Part shown: positions 26,964 through 35,677 of the stretch, one piece after another
How positions within the stretch are numbered: the first letter of the stretch is position 1
How the letters are laid out: each line of letters begins with the position of its first letter
Origin: Pseudomonas japonica
GTDB lineage: Bacteria > Pseudomonadota > Gammaproteobacteria > Pseudomonadales > Pseudomonadaceae
Direction of reading: 5' to 3'
NCBI RefSeq assembly: GCF_900188455.1
Contig: NZ_FZOL01000013.1
Coordinates: 1-64,000, forward strand
Length of the DNA stretch: 64,000 nt
The notes under the pieces: model-generated
The model's database searches: none
What the model was told of the DNA's origin: nothing
What the model saw: only the letters and a program-made list of their open reading frames with translations
Program-made: the position numbers and the translations under genes

Positions 26964-27647
26964 CTAGCCGGCCAGTTCCTTGAGCACCAGCTCGGCCACC
27001 GCGGCCCCGGAGGCCGGGTTCTGCCCAGTGATCACCCGCTGGTCAGCCACGGCGTAGGCGGCCCATGGCTCGGCGGCCTTGGTGTACACCGCGCCGCGTT
27101 TGACGATTTCGTCCTCGGTCAGGTACGGCATGTACTGGTCCAGCTCGGCCAGGCGCTCTTCGGCGTTGGAGAAGCCGGTGACCTCCTTGCCATCGATCAG
27201 CAGGGTGCCATCGGACAGCCGGATGTTCAGCAGCCCTACCGCGCCGTGACAGACGGAGGAAACGATGCCACCGTTTTCGTAGATGCCGCGGCTGATCGCC
27301 TGCAGTTCCTGGTTGTCGGGGAAATCCCAGACCACGCCGTGACCACCGGCGTAGTAGATCGCCGCATAGTTCCGCGGGTCGACCTGTTCGGGCTTGAGCG
27401 TGGCGCCCAGGCGGCTCATGAAGTCGCTGTTCTGGTACCACTGCCAGTCGGTGGCGTCGGCCATGGCCAGGCTATGCGGGTCGATCGGGGTATAGCCGCC
27501 CTTGGGACTCACGTAGTCGACCTGGTAACCCGCCGCCTCGACCACCTTGACGAAATGCACGGCCTCTCCAAGCCAGAGGCCGGTGGCGCGCTCCAGGTTC
27601 GGATACTTGGGCACGCTGGTCAGCACAACCAGCATTTTCTTGCTCAT
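26964..27647 (-). CDS. DJ-1/PfpI (type 1 glutamine amidotransferase-like) protein
   Basis: Predicted 227-residue cytosolic protein of the Hsp31/DJ-1 branch. The nucleophile elbow SSVCHGA places Cys133 next to His134, and GGHGVVWDFP and SPKGG are typical of the group. Relatives are glyoxalase III or stress-response deglycase-like proteins. ATG 27647 has a gaggtg site 7 bp upstream. It is divergent from a LysR gene with a 139-bp shared control region, so it is probably a LysR target induced by reactive carbonyls. Confidence 0.87.
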   Translation of the reverse strand: MSKKMLVVLTSVPKYPNLERATGLWLGEAVHFVKVVEAAGYQVDYVSPKGGYTPIDPHSLAMADATDWQWYQNSDFMSRLGATLKPEQVDPRNYAAIYYAGGHGVVWDFPDNQELQAISRGIYENGGIVSSVCHGAVGLLNIRLSDGTLLIDGKEVTGFSNAEERLAELDQYMPYLTEDEIVKRGAVYTKAAEPWAAYAVADQRVITGQNPASGAAVAELVLKELAG

Positions 27648-27786
27648 ATCACACCTCACTGTCGCACTACTGAAAGAAAGCCAGGCAGGCCGTGGCCAAC
27701 CTGGCGGCTGCCAACATAGACGCCTCCCGGATGAGCCGGTAGACGCCGGATCGGAAATGACCATTGCACAGATGGAACGCTGAACC

Positions 27787-28758
27787 ATGTATGACCTCAA
27801 CGAGCTGTACTTCTTCGTCCAGATCGTCGAACACCAGGGCATCGCCGCGGCGAGCCGGGCACTGGACATCCCCAAGTCGCGACTGAGCCGGCACCTCGCG
27901 GCCCTGGAAGACCGCCTCGGTGTACGCCTGATCAACCGCTCCACCCGTCAGTTCGCCGTGTCGGACCTGGGCATGGAGTACTACCAGCATTGCCTGAACA
28001 TGCTCGACGGCGCGCAGGCCGCGCAGGCCCTGATCGACGACAACCAGGCCGCGCCTCGCGGGCTGGTGCGCATCGCCTGCCCGACGGCCCTGCTCAACTT
28101 CCTCGTGGCCGGGATGATCGCGCGCTTCCTCGATCGCCATCCCGAGGTGGAGGTCCATCTGGAGAGCACCAACCGCCAGGTCGATCCGCTGCGCGAAGGT
28201 TTCGACATCGCGCTGTGGGTCGGATTCCAACCCCTGGAGGACAGCGGCCTGATCATGAAACGGCTGTCGTACAGTCCGCAGGCGCTGGTCGCCAGTCCCA
28301 GGCTGCTCGAACGCCTGGGGCCGGCGCACAGCCTGGCCGACCTGGGCCGCTTCCCCAGCCTGAGCCTGCCGCCCTGCTCCGGTCAGTCGGTGTGGAACAT
28401 GGAAGGCCCCGGCGGCGTGCAGGCCACGGTGCGGCACACGCCGCGCCTGGTCACCGACGACATGATCACCCTGCGCCGGGTCGCCCTGGAGGGCGGCGGC
28501 ATCGTGCAACTGCCCAGGCTGGTGGTGTTCAAGGACATCCACAACGGCCTGCTCAGCCCCCTGCTCGCCGATTGGGTCCCGCGGGGCGGGGTGATCCACG
28601 CCCTGCTGCCCTCCAGGCGCGGGATACCCCAGTCGGTGCGGGTGCTGCTCGACTTCCTCGCCGACAGCTTCAAGGCGCTGGACATCGACAATCTCTACCA
28701 GGGCTATGTGCTGCGCGGCGACGAAGACGCCTGCTTCCTGACCGATGTGGAATCCTGA
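27787..28758 (+). CDS. LysR-family transcriptional regulator
   Basis: Predicted 323-residue regulator. The N-terminal HTH is YFFVQIVEHQGIAAASRALDIPKSRLSRHL; the rest is a type 2 periplasmic-binding effector domain, with a C-terminal tail longer than usual by about 20 residues. It is divergent from the DJ-1/PfpI gene. Its stop is 1 bp from the stop of the convergent aldehyde dehydrogenase gene, leaving no room for a terminator. Confidence 0.9.
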   Translation: MYDLNELYFFVQIVEHQGIAAASRALDIPKSRLSRHLAALEDRLGVRLINRSTRQFAVSDLGMEYYQHCLNMLDGAQAAQALIDDNQAAPRGLVRIACPTALLNFLVAGMIARFLDRHPEVEVHLESTNRQVDPLREGFDIALWVGFQPLEDSGLIMKRLSYSPQALVASPRLLERLGPAHSLADLGRFPSLSLPPCSGQSVWNMEGPGGVQATVRHTPRLVTDDMITLRRVALEGGGIVQLPRLVVFKDIHNGLLSPLLADWVPRGGVIHALLPSRRGIPQSVRVLLDFLADSFKALDIDNLYQGYVLRGDEDACFLTDVES

Positions 28759-28759
28759 G

Positions 28760-30196
28760 TCAGCGCGGCTTGCCCAGATAGACGCGCAGGACCAGGCGCT
28801 GCACCCAGCGACCGTAGGGCGGATAGAACAGCTGGATGGGGAACCAGCGCTGACGCTTGAACACCGCCTTGCCGTGGGACAGGCTGCGGAAACCCTCCTC
28901 GCCGTGGTACGAGCCCATGCCCGAATTGCCCACGCCGCCGAACGGCAGGTCGTGCTGCAGGACGTGCCAGGTCCAGTCGCCCAGGGTCACCCCGCCGCTG
29001 TGGGTCCGCTCCAGCACGCGCCGGGTCTGCTCGGGACTCAGGCCGAAGGGATACAGCGCCAGCGGTCGTGGCCGCGCCTGGATATAGGCGATCGCCTCGT
29101 CGAGATCGCGGTATTCGAGAACCGGCAGCAGCGGACCGAAGATTTCCTCGCGGGCCACGCGCATCGCCTCGGTCACACCGGTGATCACCTGCAACGGCAA
29201 GCGCCGCGAGGATACCCCCGAGCCCCGGCACGACAGCACCTGCGCGCCCTTGTCCCGGGCATCGTCGAGCAGCGCCTGCAGCCGCTGGGCCTGACGTTCG
29301 TTGATGATGCAGGTGTAGTCCGGGCTGCCGACCGGGTCTGGATGCAAACGCTCGAACGCGCGCCTGACCGCCTCGGCGAACAGCCCGGCCTGGCCTTCGG
29401 CAACCAGCACATAGTCGGGCGACACGCACACCTGGCCGGCGTTGAAGCTCTTGCCGTGGGCCACGCGCGCGGCGACCTCGTCCAGATCGGCGTCCTCACC
29501 GACCAGCACCGGCGACTTGCCGCCCAGCTCCAGCGTCACCGGTACCAGGTGCTCGGCAGCGGCCTGCATCACCTGGCGCCCGACCTGCGGCGCGCCGGTG
29601 TACACCAGGTGATCGAAGGGCAAGCGGGTGAACGCCTGGGCACTGGCCAGCTCGCCGCCAAACACCGCGACCTGGTCTTCGTCGAAGACCTCGGCGAGCA
29701 TCTGCTGCAGCACCTGGCGGCTGCGCGGGGAATATTCCGAGACCTTGATCATCGCCCGGTTGCCGGCGGCCAGCGCGGCGATCAGCGGGCCCAGGGTCAG
29801 GTAGAACGGGAAGTTCCAGGTCCCGACGATACCCACCACGCCCTTGGGCTGGTACTGGACCCAGGCGCGGTTGCCGAAGAACAGCAGCTCGGTCTTGCGT
29901 CGCTCGGTCTTCATCCAGCGCCGCAGATGGGCCATGGCGTGGCGGGCCTGAAGGATCGTGCCGAGGACTTCGATCTGCAGGGTTTCGAATGCCGCGCGCC
30001 CGCCGAAGTCGGCTTCGAGGGCGTCGACGATGGGCTGCTGGTAACGGCGCAACGCGCCGATCAGGCGCTTGAGATTGTCCAGGCGGACGCGCTGCGCGGG
30101 ATAAGGGTGGGCGTTGAACGCCTGGCGCTGGCGCTGCAGCAGCCGTTGCATGCGCTCGATTTCCTGAGCGTCCTGGGCGTGTGACAGATCGTTCAT
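28760..30196 (-). CDS. calB: Coniferyl-type aldehyde dehydrogenase
   Basis: Predicted 478-residue NAD(P)-dependent enzyme of the class 3-like ALDH group. Catalytic Cys257 lies in FNAGQVCVSP, and general-base Glu223 in VTLELGGKSP. The C-terminus has LPFGGVGNSGMGSYHG and a hydrophobic tail region typical of coniferyl aldehyde dehydrogenase (CalB) and fatty aldehyde dehydrogenases. It oxidises aromatic or long-chain aldehydes to acids. The ATG at 30196 begins the aligned region. OmpW lies 64 bp upstream on the same strand, so hydrophobic substrate entry and aldehyde removal may be co-expressed. Confidence 0.87.
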   Translation of the reverse strand: MNDLSHAQDAQEIERMQRLLQRQRQAFNAHPYPAQRVRLDNLKRLIGALRRYQQPIVDALEADFGGRAAFETLQIEVLGTILQARHAMAHLRRWMKTERRKTELLFFGNRAWVQYQPKGVVGIVGTWNFPFYLTLGPLIAALAAGNRAMIKVSEYSPRSRQVLQQMLAEVFDEDQVAVFGGELASAQAFTRLPFDHLVYTGAPQVGRQVMQAAAEHLVPVTLELGGKSPVLVGEDADLDEVAARVAHGKSFNAGQVCVSPDYVLVAEGQAGLFAEAVRRAFERLHPDPVGSPDYTCIINERQAQRLQALLDDARDKGAQVLSCRGSGVSSRRLPLQVITGVTEAMRVAREEIFGPLLPVLEYRDLDEAIAYIQARPRPLALYPFGLSPEQTRRVLERTHSGGVTLGDWTWHVLQHDLPFGGVGNSGMGSYHGEEGFRSLSHGKAVFKRQRWFPIQLFYPPYGRWVQRLVLRVYLGKPR

Positions 30197-30260
30197 GATG
30201 CTTCCTTCCGGGTGTGATTCGGTGTGCGCGTGCAGGCGCTTGAGAGAGACAGGGGCTGGG

Positions 30261-30953
30261 TCAGAAGCGATAGCCGACGGTGAACGAATACACGTCCGGA
30301 TTGGCCTCGATATCGATCTTGCGCTTGACCTCGCCCAGCCCCGGGGTCTGGGTCCTGATGGTGGCGGTGGTGTCGATCCAGTAGCGCGTGTAGGCGAAGC
30401 CGACGCTCCAGTGCTCGGCCAGGGGGATATCCACGCCGACCTTGGCCACCGCGCCCCACGAGTCATCCAGGTGGGAGGAACTGGACGTTCCGCCGAAGGC
30501 CGTGGTGTAGGCGCGGGTCATCTTCTCTTCGCTGAACCAGGTGTAATTGACGCCGAGTGCCACGTAGGGCGCCACGCCCAGCACCTCGAAGTTGTAGGCC
30601 AGCAGCAGGGCGGGAAACCAGGCCCGGGCGCTGCCGACCTTGCCCAGTGGCGCGGCGACACCCGCACCGTCGAAATCGATGACCGGCGGCGCGCCGGCCT
30701 GCAGCACCAGGGACCAGGGCCCGCTGAGATGGCGCTCGTAGACCAGCGCCACGGTGCCGCTGTCGCGGACCACGGACTGGACATGGGCGGGGGTGGTGCC
30801 GGGCATGCCGGTCATGTCGGCGGAGTCGGTGTTGAACTGCATGTCGGCATAGCCGATGCGCACGGCGTTGCGCGGTTCGGACTCGCTGGCGTGCACGCCT
30901 GCCGGCAGCAGAATCAGGGAAGTCGCCAGCGCTGGGGCGAACATGGATTTCAT
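30261..30953 (-). CDS. OmpW-family outer-membrane protein
   Basis: Predicted 230-residue small barrel. A signal peptide precedes ESEPRNAVRIGYADMQFN. The strand pattern, the PYVALGVNYTWF segment and the C-terminal FTVGYRF fit OmpW (PF03922), an eight-stranded channel for small hydrophobic molecules. It precedes the coniferyl-type aldehyde dehydrogenase gene in the same direction and is divergent from an AraC gene. An A-rich Hfq-Crc-like motif stands in its leader. Confidence 0.9.
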   Translation of the reverse strand: MKSMFAPALATSLILLPAGVHASESEPRNAVRIGYADMQFNTDSADMTGMPGTTPAHVQSVVRDSGTVALVYERHLSGPWSLVLQAGAPPVIDFDGAGVAAPLGKVGSARAWFPALLLAYNFEVLGVAPYVALGVNYTWFSEEKMTRAYTTAFGGTSSSSHLDDSWGAVAKVGVDIPLAEHWSVGFAYTRYWIDTTATIRTQTPGLGEVKRKIDIEANPDVYSFTVGYRF

Positions 30954-30966
30954 AGTGGCCTCGGAA

Positions 30967-30981
30967 TTTGTTGTTATTGTT
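30967..30981 (-). promoter_or_regulatory. Hfq-Crc catabolite-activity-like motif before ompW
   Basis: Minus strand reads aacaataacaacaaa, a few bases upstream of a gagg ribosome site for the ATG at 30953, with overlapping AANAANAA matches. Inferred regulatory site. Confidence 0.55.
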
Positions 30982-31089
30982 CAGGGGTACTACGGCTGTC
31001 GATGCTGAGGCGCGGGGTCGTCTGGCGGGAGGTTGCAACGTGCCAATGTGCGGGTTAATTTCCGCCATCGCTGAAAGGGAGGTCGTCGG

Positions 31090-32136
31090 GTGACACGGTT
31101 GATCGTCGGTTCATACGGAAAGCCCGAAGACGTGCCACGGCACAACCTGCTCGGCGTGCCGGCCCTGGCCGCGGAACTGCAGGCACAGGGCCTGAACGCG
31201 GAGGAATTGCTGAGCGGCACCGAGCTGTCGCTGGCACACCTGCGAGATCCCGAGACGCGGATCTCGCACCGCCAGAAGATGGCGATCTTCGCCAACATGC
31301 GCCGCCTGGCCACCCATGCCGACAGCGGTCTGCGCGCCGGCGCGCGGCAACGCATCAGCGATTTCGGCATCCTCGGCTACGCCTTGCTGAGCAGTGAAAC
31401 CTTCGGCCAGGCCGTCGAATTCGGTATCCGGCACATTCGCCTGCTGGGTCCGGTGTTCGAGAAATCCTTTCGCCAGGACGGTGCTGAAGGCGCATTCGCC
31501 GCCCAGGGTTTCTACCCCCTGGGCGAGCTGATGCCCCTGGCGACGGAGTTCTGGTTCGCCTCGATCCACACGCTGGTCGAGTGCGTTCTGGAAAAGCCGT
31601 TTCCCGCGCTGCGGCTACTGCTGCCCTACTCCGCACCGGCCTACTGGCGACGCTACGAAGAGGTCTTTCGCTGCCCGGTGGAATTCGACAGCGGCGTGAT
31701 GGAATTGCGCTTCGATGCCGCGGTGCTGGAACAGCCCTGTCCGAACGCCAACCCCATCACCTCGGCGATGTCGACGGGGTTCTGCCAGGAACTGATTGCC
31801 AACCTTCCGCAGGAATGCGACCTGATCGAGTCGGTGCGCCTGGCCTGCCTCAGTCGCAGCGGACGCTTCCCGGGGATCGACGCCGTGGCCGCGACCCTGA
31901 ACATGTCGACGCGCACCTTGCACCGACGCCTGTCCGAGCATCAGCGCACCTATCAGAGCGTCCTGGACGAAGTCCGCTGCGCCCTGGCCATCGAGTTCCT
32001 GCAGCAGAGCGACATGCCCATGGACGACCTGGCCGCCCAGGTCGGCTTTTCCGACGCGGCCAACTTTCGCAAGGCGTTCAGGAAATGGACCGGGCAGTCG
32101 CCGGGGGACTTTCGCAAGAAGGTGCGTGGGGAGTGA
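31090..32136 (+). CDS. AraC-family regulator, OruR-type
   Basis: Predicted 348-residue regulator with an N-terminal Arabinose_bd (PF12625) domain (LLGVPALAAELQAQGL ... ISDFGILGYALLSS) and a C-terminal AraC HTH pair (AATLNMSTRTLHRRL and AAQVGFSDAANFRKAFRKWTG). This is the OruR/ArgR-like architecture. It starts at GTG 31090, close after a ggag. It is divergent from ompW with 136 bp between, which makes ompW and the aldehyde dehydrogenase gene likely targets. Confidence 0.88.
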   Translation: MTRLIVGSYGKPEDVPRHNLLGVPALAAELQAQGLNAEELLSGTELSLAHLRDPETRISHRQKMAIFANMRRLATHADSGLRAGARQRISDFGILGYALLSSETFGQAVEFGIRHIRLLGPVFEKSFRQDGAEGAFAAQGFYPLGELMPLATEFWFASIHTLVECVLEKPFPALRLLLPYSAPAYWRRYEEVFRCPVEFDSGVMELRFDAAVLEQPCPNANPITSAMSTGFCQELIANLPQECDLIESVRLACLSRSGRFPGIDAVAATLNMSTRTLHRRLSEHQRTYQSVLDEVRCALAIEFLQQSDMPMDDLAAQVGFSDAANFRKAFRKWTGQSPGDFRKKVRGE

Positions 32137-32457
32137 TCGAGGCAAAACGCGACATTGCGGAGCTCGCGTCTCCCACTGGCTCACGCCGGGGGCAGTTGCT
32201 CAATCGAGGGCCTGGCGGCATATGACACATGAGCCAATTTCCCTTGTGTGAATCACACTCACAAATGATGTGCCAGCCCACTGGATACTCATCCTCCACC
32301 TCATCCCGCACAGTAGCGGCCGTTGACGCCAGATCCATGCGTCTCACCGGGCCACAACCATAACCTCCAGCCCGGCCGCCTCCCCCGCCCGCACAAGAAC
32401 CAGAACTCCGGCGAAGGCACCTTTTCGTCTTGCGATCTTGAATCCGGAGTACTGAGC
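32137..32457. other. 321-base stretch without a supported gene
   Basis: No convincing reading frame. It holds a short perfect palindrome gtgtga-a-tcacac at 32246-32258, which could be an operator for the MFS gene downstream; the rest shows no clear structure. Confidence 0.5.
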
Positions 32458-33648
32458 ATGAGCAGATTCAGCACCGGGCTGCATCCCGGCATCCTCACCC
32501 TGGCGATCACCGCCTTCGCAATCGGCGTCGCCGAATTCATCATCGTCGGCATTCTGCCGTCGATCTCCACAGCCTTTTCCATTTCCCTCGCCAGCGCCGG
32601 CAGCCTGGTTGGGTTGTATGCCCTGGCCTTGGCCATCGGCACGCCGTTGATCGTCATCGGCCTGGGCCGTTTCCCGAAAAAAACCGTGCTGATGATGCTG
32701 ATCGGCGTGTTTCTGCTGGGGAACCTGGTCTCGGCCCTGGCGCCGAATTACCCTGTTTTGTTGCTGGGGCGCATCATCACCGCGCTGGCGCACGGCAGCT
32801 TCTTCGCCATCGGCGCTACCGTGGCCGCCGGTCTGGCACGAGAGGGCCAGGCCAGCAAGGCAATTGCCGTGATGTTCGCCGGCCTGACACTGGCGATGGT
32901 CATCGGTGTGCCGCTGGGCAGCTACCTTGGCAACGCCTTCGACTGGCGCCTGCCGTTCCATGCTGTGGCGTTGCTGGCCCTGATTGCGCTGCTGGCCACC
33001 GCCGTCTGGTTGCCGCGAGCGCCGGCCAGCAAAGCCGGCAATGCCCTGGGGCAGTTGGCTGCACTGCGCAGCCCGGCGATCTGGGCGATGATGTCGGTCA
33101 CTGTCCTTGGCTTCGGTGCGAGCTTCTCGGCATTCACCTTCATAACGCCAATCCTGACAGACATCACCGGGTTCTCGGCCAGCAGCGCCAGTGTGCTGCT
33201 ACTGGTGTTCGGTGTGGCGACCATGATCGGCAACCTGCTGGGTGGCCGGTTGTCCGATAGCCTGGGATGGGAACGTACCCTGCGCCTGCTGTTCGGCGTA
33301 TTGGCCCTGACGTTGGTAGCACTGGCGCTGTCGCTGCAGTACAAAGTCCTGATGGTCATCACCCTGTTCGTCTGGGGCATCGTTGCCTTCGGCATGACGC
33401 CCGCGTTCCAGACCGGCATGTTGTCCACCGCCCGGTTGCATACACCCACGGCAGTAGACTTCGCCTCGGGATTGAACATCTCGGCATTCAACCTGGGCAT
33501 CACCCTGGGCGAACGGGCAGGTAGCGTGCTGGTGGAAAACGGCGAGCTGGCGATGACCCCCTGGGCTGGTGTGGCTGCCGCCGTGCTGGTGAACCTGCCG
33601 CTGACCTGGTTGCTGTGGCGCCGGAAAGTGACCATGGCGACCTGCTGA
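32458..33648 (+). CDS. MFS transporter, DHA1/AraJ-like
   Basis: Predicted 396-residue inner-membrane protein with 12 hydrophobic helices. The N-terminal segment ITAFAIGVAEFIIVGILPSIS and the conserved loop after helix 2 (LIVIGLGRFPKK) match the AraJ/YdhP/SotB-type DHA1 subgroup that exports sugars, arabinose-like compounds or drugs. ATG 32458 follows ggag by 10 bp. The next gene is on the opposite strand, so it is monocistronic. Substrate unknown. Confidence 0.87.
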   Translation: MSRFSTGLHPGILTLAITAFAIGVAEFIIVGILPSISTAFSISLASAGSLVGLYALALAIGTPLIVIGLGRFPKKTVLMMLIGVFLLGNLVSALAPNYPVLLLGRIITALAHGSFFAIGATVAAGLAREGQASKAIAVMFAGLTLAMVIGVPLGSYLGNAFDWRLPFHAVALLALIALLATAVWLPRAPASKAGNALGQLAALRSPAIWAMMSVTVLGFGASFSAFTFITPILTDITGFSASSASVLLLVFGVATMIGNLLGGRLSDSLGWERTLRLLFGVLALTLVALALSLQYKVLMVITLFVWGIVAFGMTPAFQTGMLSTARLHTPTAVDFASGLNISAFNLGITLGERAGSVLVENGELAMTPWAGVAAAVLVNLPLTWLLWRRKVTMATC

Positions 33649-33690
33649 TCGGCGCTGACCGAGTCGCTCCGCAACAGGCCGCAACCGCGA

Positions 33691-34473
33691 TCAAAGTATG
33701 CTGCGAATAGTCCCGCCCTCCACCCGCATTGCCATGCCATTGAGCGCGGGCGATGCGGCCAGGTGCACCACACTGCGGGCCACCTCCTCCGGCTCGATCA
33801 TGCGACGGATCAACGAGGTGGGTTCGGTCTGGTCGAAGTAATCAGCCACCACCTGCTGCGGGCTGATGCCCTTTTCCTCGGCGATCTCGGCATGGTAACG
33901 GCGCACCGCCTCAGTGCTGGTGGGCCCCGGCAGGATGCTGTTGACCCGCACCGCGCTGCCCTTGGTCAGTTCGGCCAAGGCACGGGATATTCCCAGCAGG
34001 CAAGACTTCATGGCACCGTAGTGGACCATCCAGGGCTGCGGCTTGACCCCCGACTCGCTGCTGATGAACACCACCGAGCCCTGTCCCGCGGCCAGCATGT
34101 CGGCCAGCACCAGGCGCGTCATGCGCACCGCCGTCATGACGTTCACATCGAAGTAATGAAACCACTGCGTGTCGTCGGTCTCGAAGAAGTCGCGCACCTC
34201 GAAGATGCCGACACCGTTGATCAGGTAATCGATCGGGCCGTTGCGCCGCGCCTGCTCGACAAGGCGCTCGGCAACCCCAGGTTGGGTCAGATCGCCGGCG
34301 AGACCGCTGCTGCGGGGGCCGAGGGCTTCGCACGCTTCGGCGACCATTGCCTCGGTCAGCCCACTGACGACCACATTGGCGCCTTCGTCCAGGAAACACT
34401 GGGCAATGGCCCTGCCAATACCGGTGGCGCCGCCGGTGATCAGAACATTCTTGCCGGTCAGTTGGTAATCCAT
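33691..34473 (-). CDS. Short-chain dehydrogenase/reductase
   Basis: Predicted 260-residue classical SDR: ITGGATGIGRAIA cofactor site, catalytic Ser in FISSESG and YGAMK, ending in VEGGTIRSIL. The Asn-Ala-Gly motif is altered to INGVG. It is divergent from an epimerase-like gene, with a 220-bp control region that contains two near-identical 16-bp direct repeats. An A-rich motif (aagaacaactacaa on the minus strand, 34487-34500) precedes its ribosome site. Substrate unknown. Confidence 0.88.
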   Translation of the reverse strand: MDYQLTGKNVLITGGATGIGRAIAQCFLDEGANVVVSGLTEAMVAEACEALGPRSSGLAGDLTQPGVAERLVEQARRNGPIDYLINGVGIFEVRDFFETDDTQWFHYFDVNVMTAVRMTRLVLADMLAAGQGSVVFISSESGVKPQPWMVHYGAMKSCLLGISRALAELTKGSAVRVNSILPGPTSTEAVRRYHAEIAEEKGISPQQVVADYFDQTEPTSLIRRMIEPEEVARSVVHLAASPALNGMAMRVEGGTIRSIL

Positions 34474-34513
34474 GATGTCGTACCTTTTGTAGTTGTTCTT
34501 GCCAGGAATCTAT

Positions 34514-34589
34514 TACGAATCGGCGCGACAGCCGTATTCACTTCCCGTGCAAACACAATTCAGCAAACGTTGATACGAATCGACGTCAC
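34514..34589. promoter_or_regulatory. Pair of 16-bp direct repeats in a divergent promoter region
   Basis: tacgaatcggcgcgac (34514-34529) and tacgaatcgacgtcac (34574-34589) match at 13 of 16 positions and lie exactly 60 bp apart between two divergent oxidoreductase genes. The layout suggests two binding sites for one regulator on the same DNA face. No regulator gene is adjacent. Confidence 0.45.
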
Positions 34590-34693
34590 AAGAGTTGTGC
34601 GTGGTCAGCGACTGGTCGCGCCTTCGGCAAGTTCTTACCGTAGGGCTGCAATCCAGATTGCTTCCCTCCACTCATCAACAAGAAAGGTCCACG

Positions 34694-35599
34694 ATGAAAA
34701 TCTTCATTACCGGCGCTTCGGGCTACATCGGTGGTTCGGTAGCCAAGTACCTGGCAGACGCCGGGCACGAAGTCACCGGGCTGATCCGCGACCCTGCCAA
34801 ACGCGATGCCCTGCAAGCCCTGGGCATCACCCCAGTGCTGGGCACCCTGGATGACACCTACATCCTCACCCAGCAGGCCCAGGCCGCCGACGCCGTGGTA
34901 CACACCGCCGACTCCGACCACCGGGCCAGCGTCGAGACCTTCATCAACGCCCTGCGCGGCAGCGGTAAACCGTTCATCCACACCTCCGGCTCCAGCGTGG
35001 TCGGCGACGACGCGCGCGGTGCCTACGAACGGGAGGCGATCTTCACCGACGAGACGCCGTTCGAGCCGATGGACATTCGTCGCGACCGTGTAGCGATCAA
35101 CCAGCGAGTGCGCAATGCCGGCGTGGAACTGGGCATCCGCGCCATCGTGTTCTGCCCGACCATGATCTACGGCGATGCACTGGGCCTGCCGACCGCCAGC
35201 GACCAGTTGCCCAAGCTGCTGGCCAAGTCGCGTCAGTTCAGCGCTGGCGCTTACCTGGGCGCAGGCGTACACCGGTGGTCCAACGTACACATCGAGGACC
35301 TTGCCGAGCTGTATCGACTGGCATTGGAAAAAGCACCTTCGGCGTCGTTGTTCTTTGCGGAAAACGGCGAGGCTTCGTTCCTCGAGATCGCGACTTCCAT
35401 CAGCCATGCACTGGGCTTCGAAGGGCGTATCGAGAGCTGGCCGGCGGACGAGGCGATTGCCGAGCTGGGTGACTGGGCACGCTTTGCGATTGGCTCGAAC
35501 AGCCGCGTACGGGCGGTAAACGCGCGGCATCTGCTCGGCTGGCTGCCCAAGCGTGAGTCGATTCACCAGTGGTTGCGCTCTACCAGCGTGCATTGGTAA
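34694..35599 (+). CDS. NAD-dependent epimerase/dehydratase-like (atypical SDR) protein
   Basis: Predicted 301-residue Rossmann protein starting MKIFITGASGYIGGSVAKYL, the dinucleotide site of extended/atypical SDRs. It has HTSGSSVVGD in the region of the catalytic Ser/Thr and CPTMIYGDALG further on. The usual Tyr-x-x-x-Lys is not evident (MDIRRDRVAINQ lies in that place), so it may be an NmrA/isoflavone-reductase-like or non-catalytic form. ATG 34694 has an aaagg site upstream. It is divergent from an SDR gene and convergent with the LamB porin. Confidence 0.8.
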   Translation: MKIFITGASGYIGGSVAKYLADAGHEVTGLIRDPAKRDALQALGITPVLGTLDDTYILTQQAQAADAVVHTADSDHRASVETFINALRGSGKPFIHTSGSSVVGDDARGAYEREAIFTDETPFEPMDIRRDRVAINQRVRNAGVELGIRAIVFCPTMIYGDALGLPTASDQLPKLLAKSRQFSAGAYLGAGVHRWSNVHIEDLAELYRLALEKAPSASLFFAENGEASFLEIATSISHALGFEGRIESWPADEAIAELGDWARFAIGSNSRVRAVNARHLLGWLPKRESIHQWLRSTSVHW

Positions 35600-35638
35600 G
35601 CCAAGCGGTTCAGTCAGTCCCCCCCTCGGAGGCAAACA

Positions 35639-35666
35639 GGCGGGTGCAGGTCACCCCGCACCCGCC
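35639..35666. terminator. Bidirectional hairpin between convergent epimerase and porin genes
   Basis: A perfect 9-bp stem (ggcgggtgc / gcacccgcc) with a 10-base loop sits between the two stops. No T tract; termination is inferred from its placement. Confidence 0.5.
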
Positions 35667-35677
35667 ACACTAGCGCC

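Noticed and set aside
32078..32347. Possible 89-residue protein on the minus strand
   Set aside because: It overlaps the AraC end, has no ribosome site or recognisable motif, and looks like chance coding.
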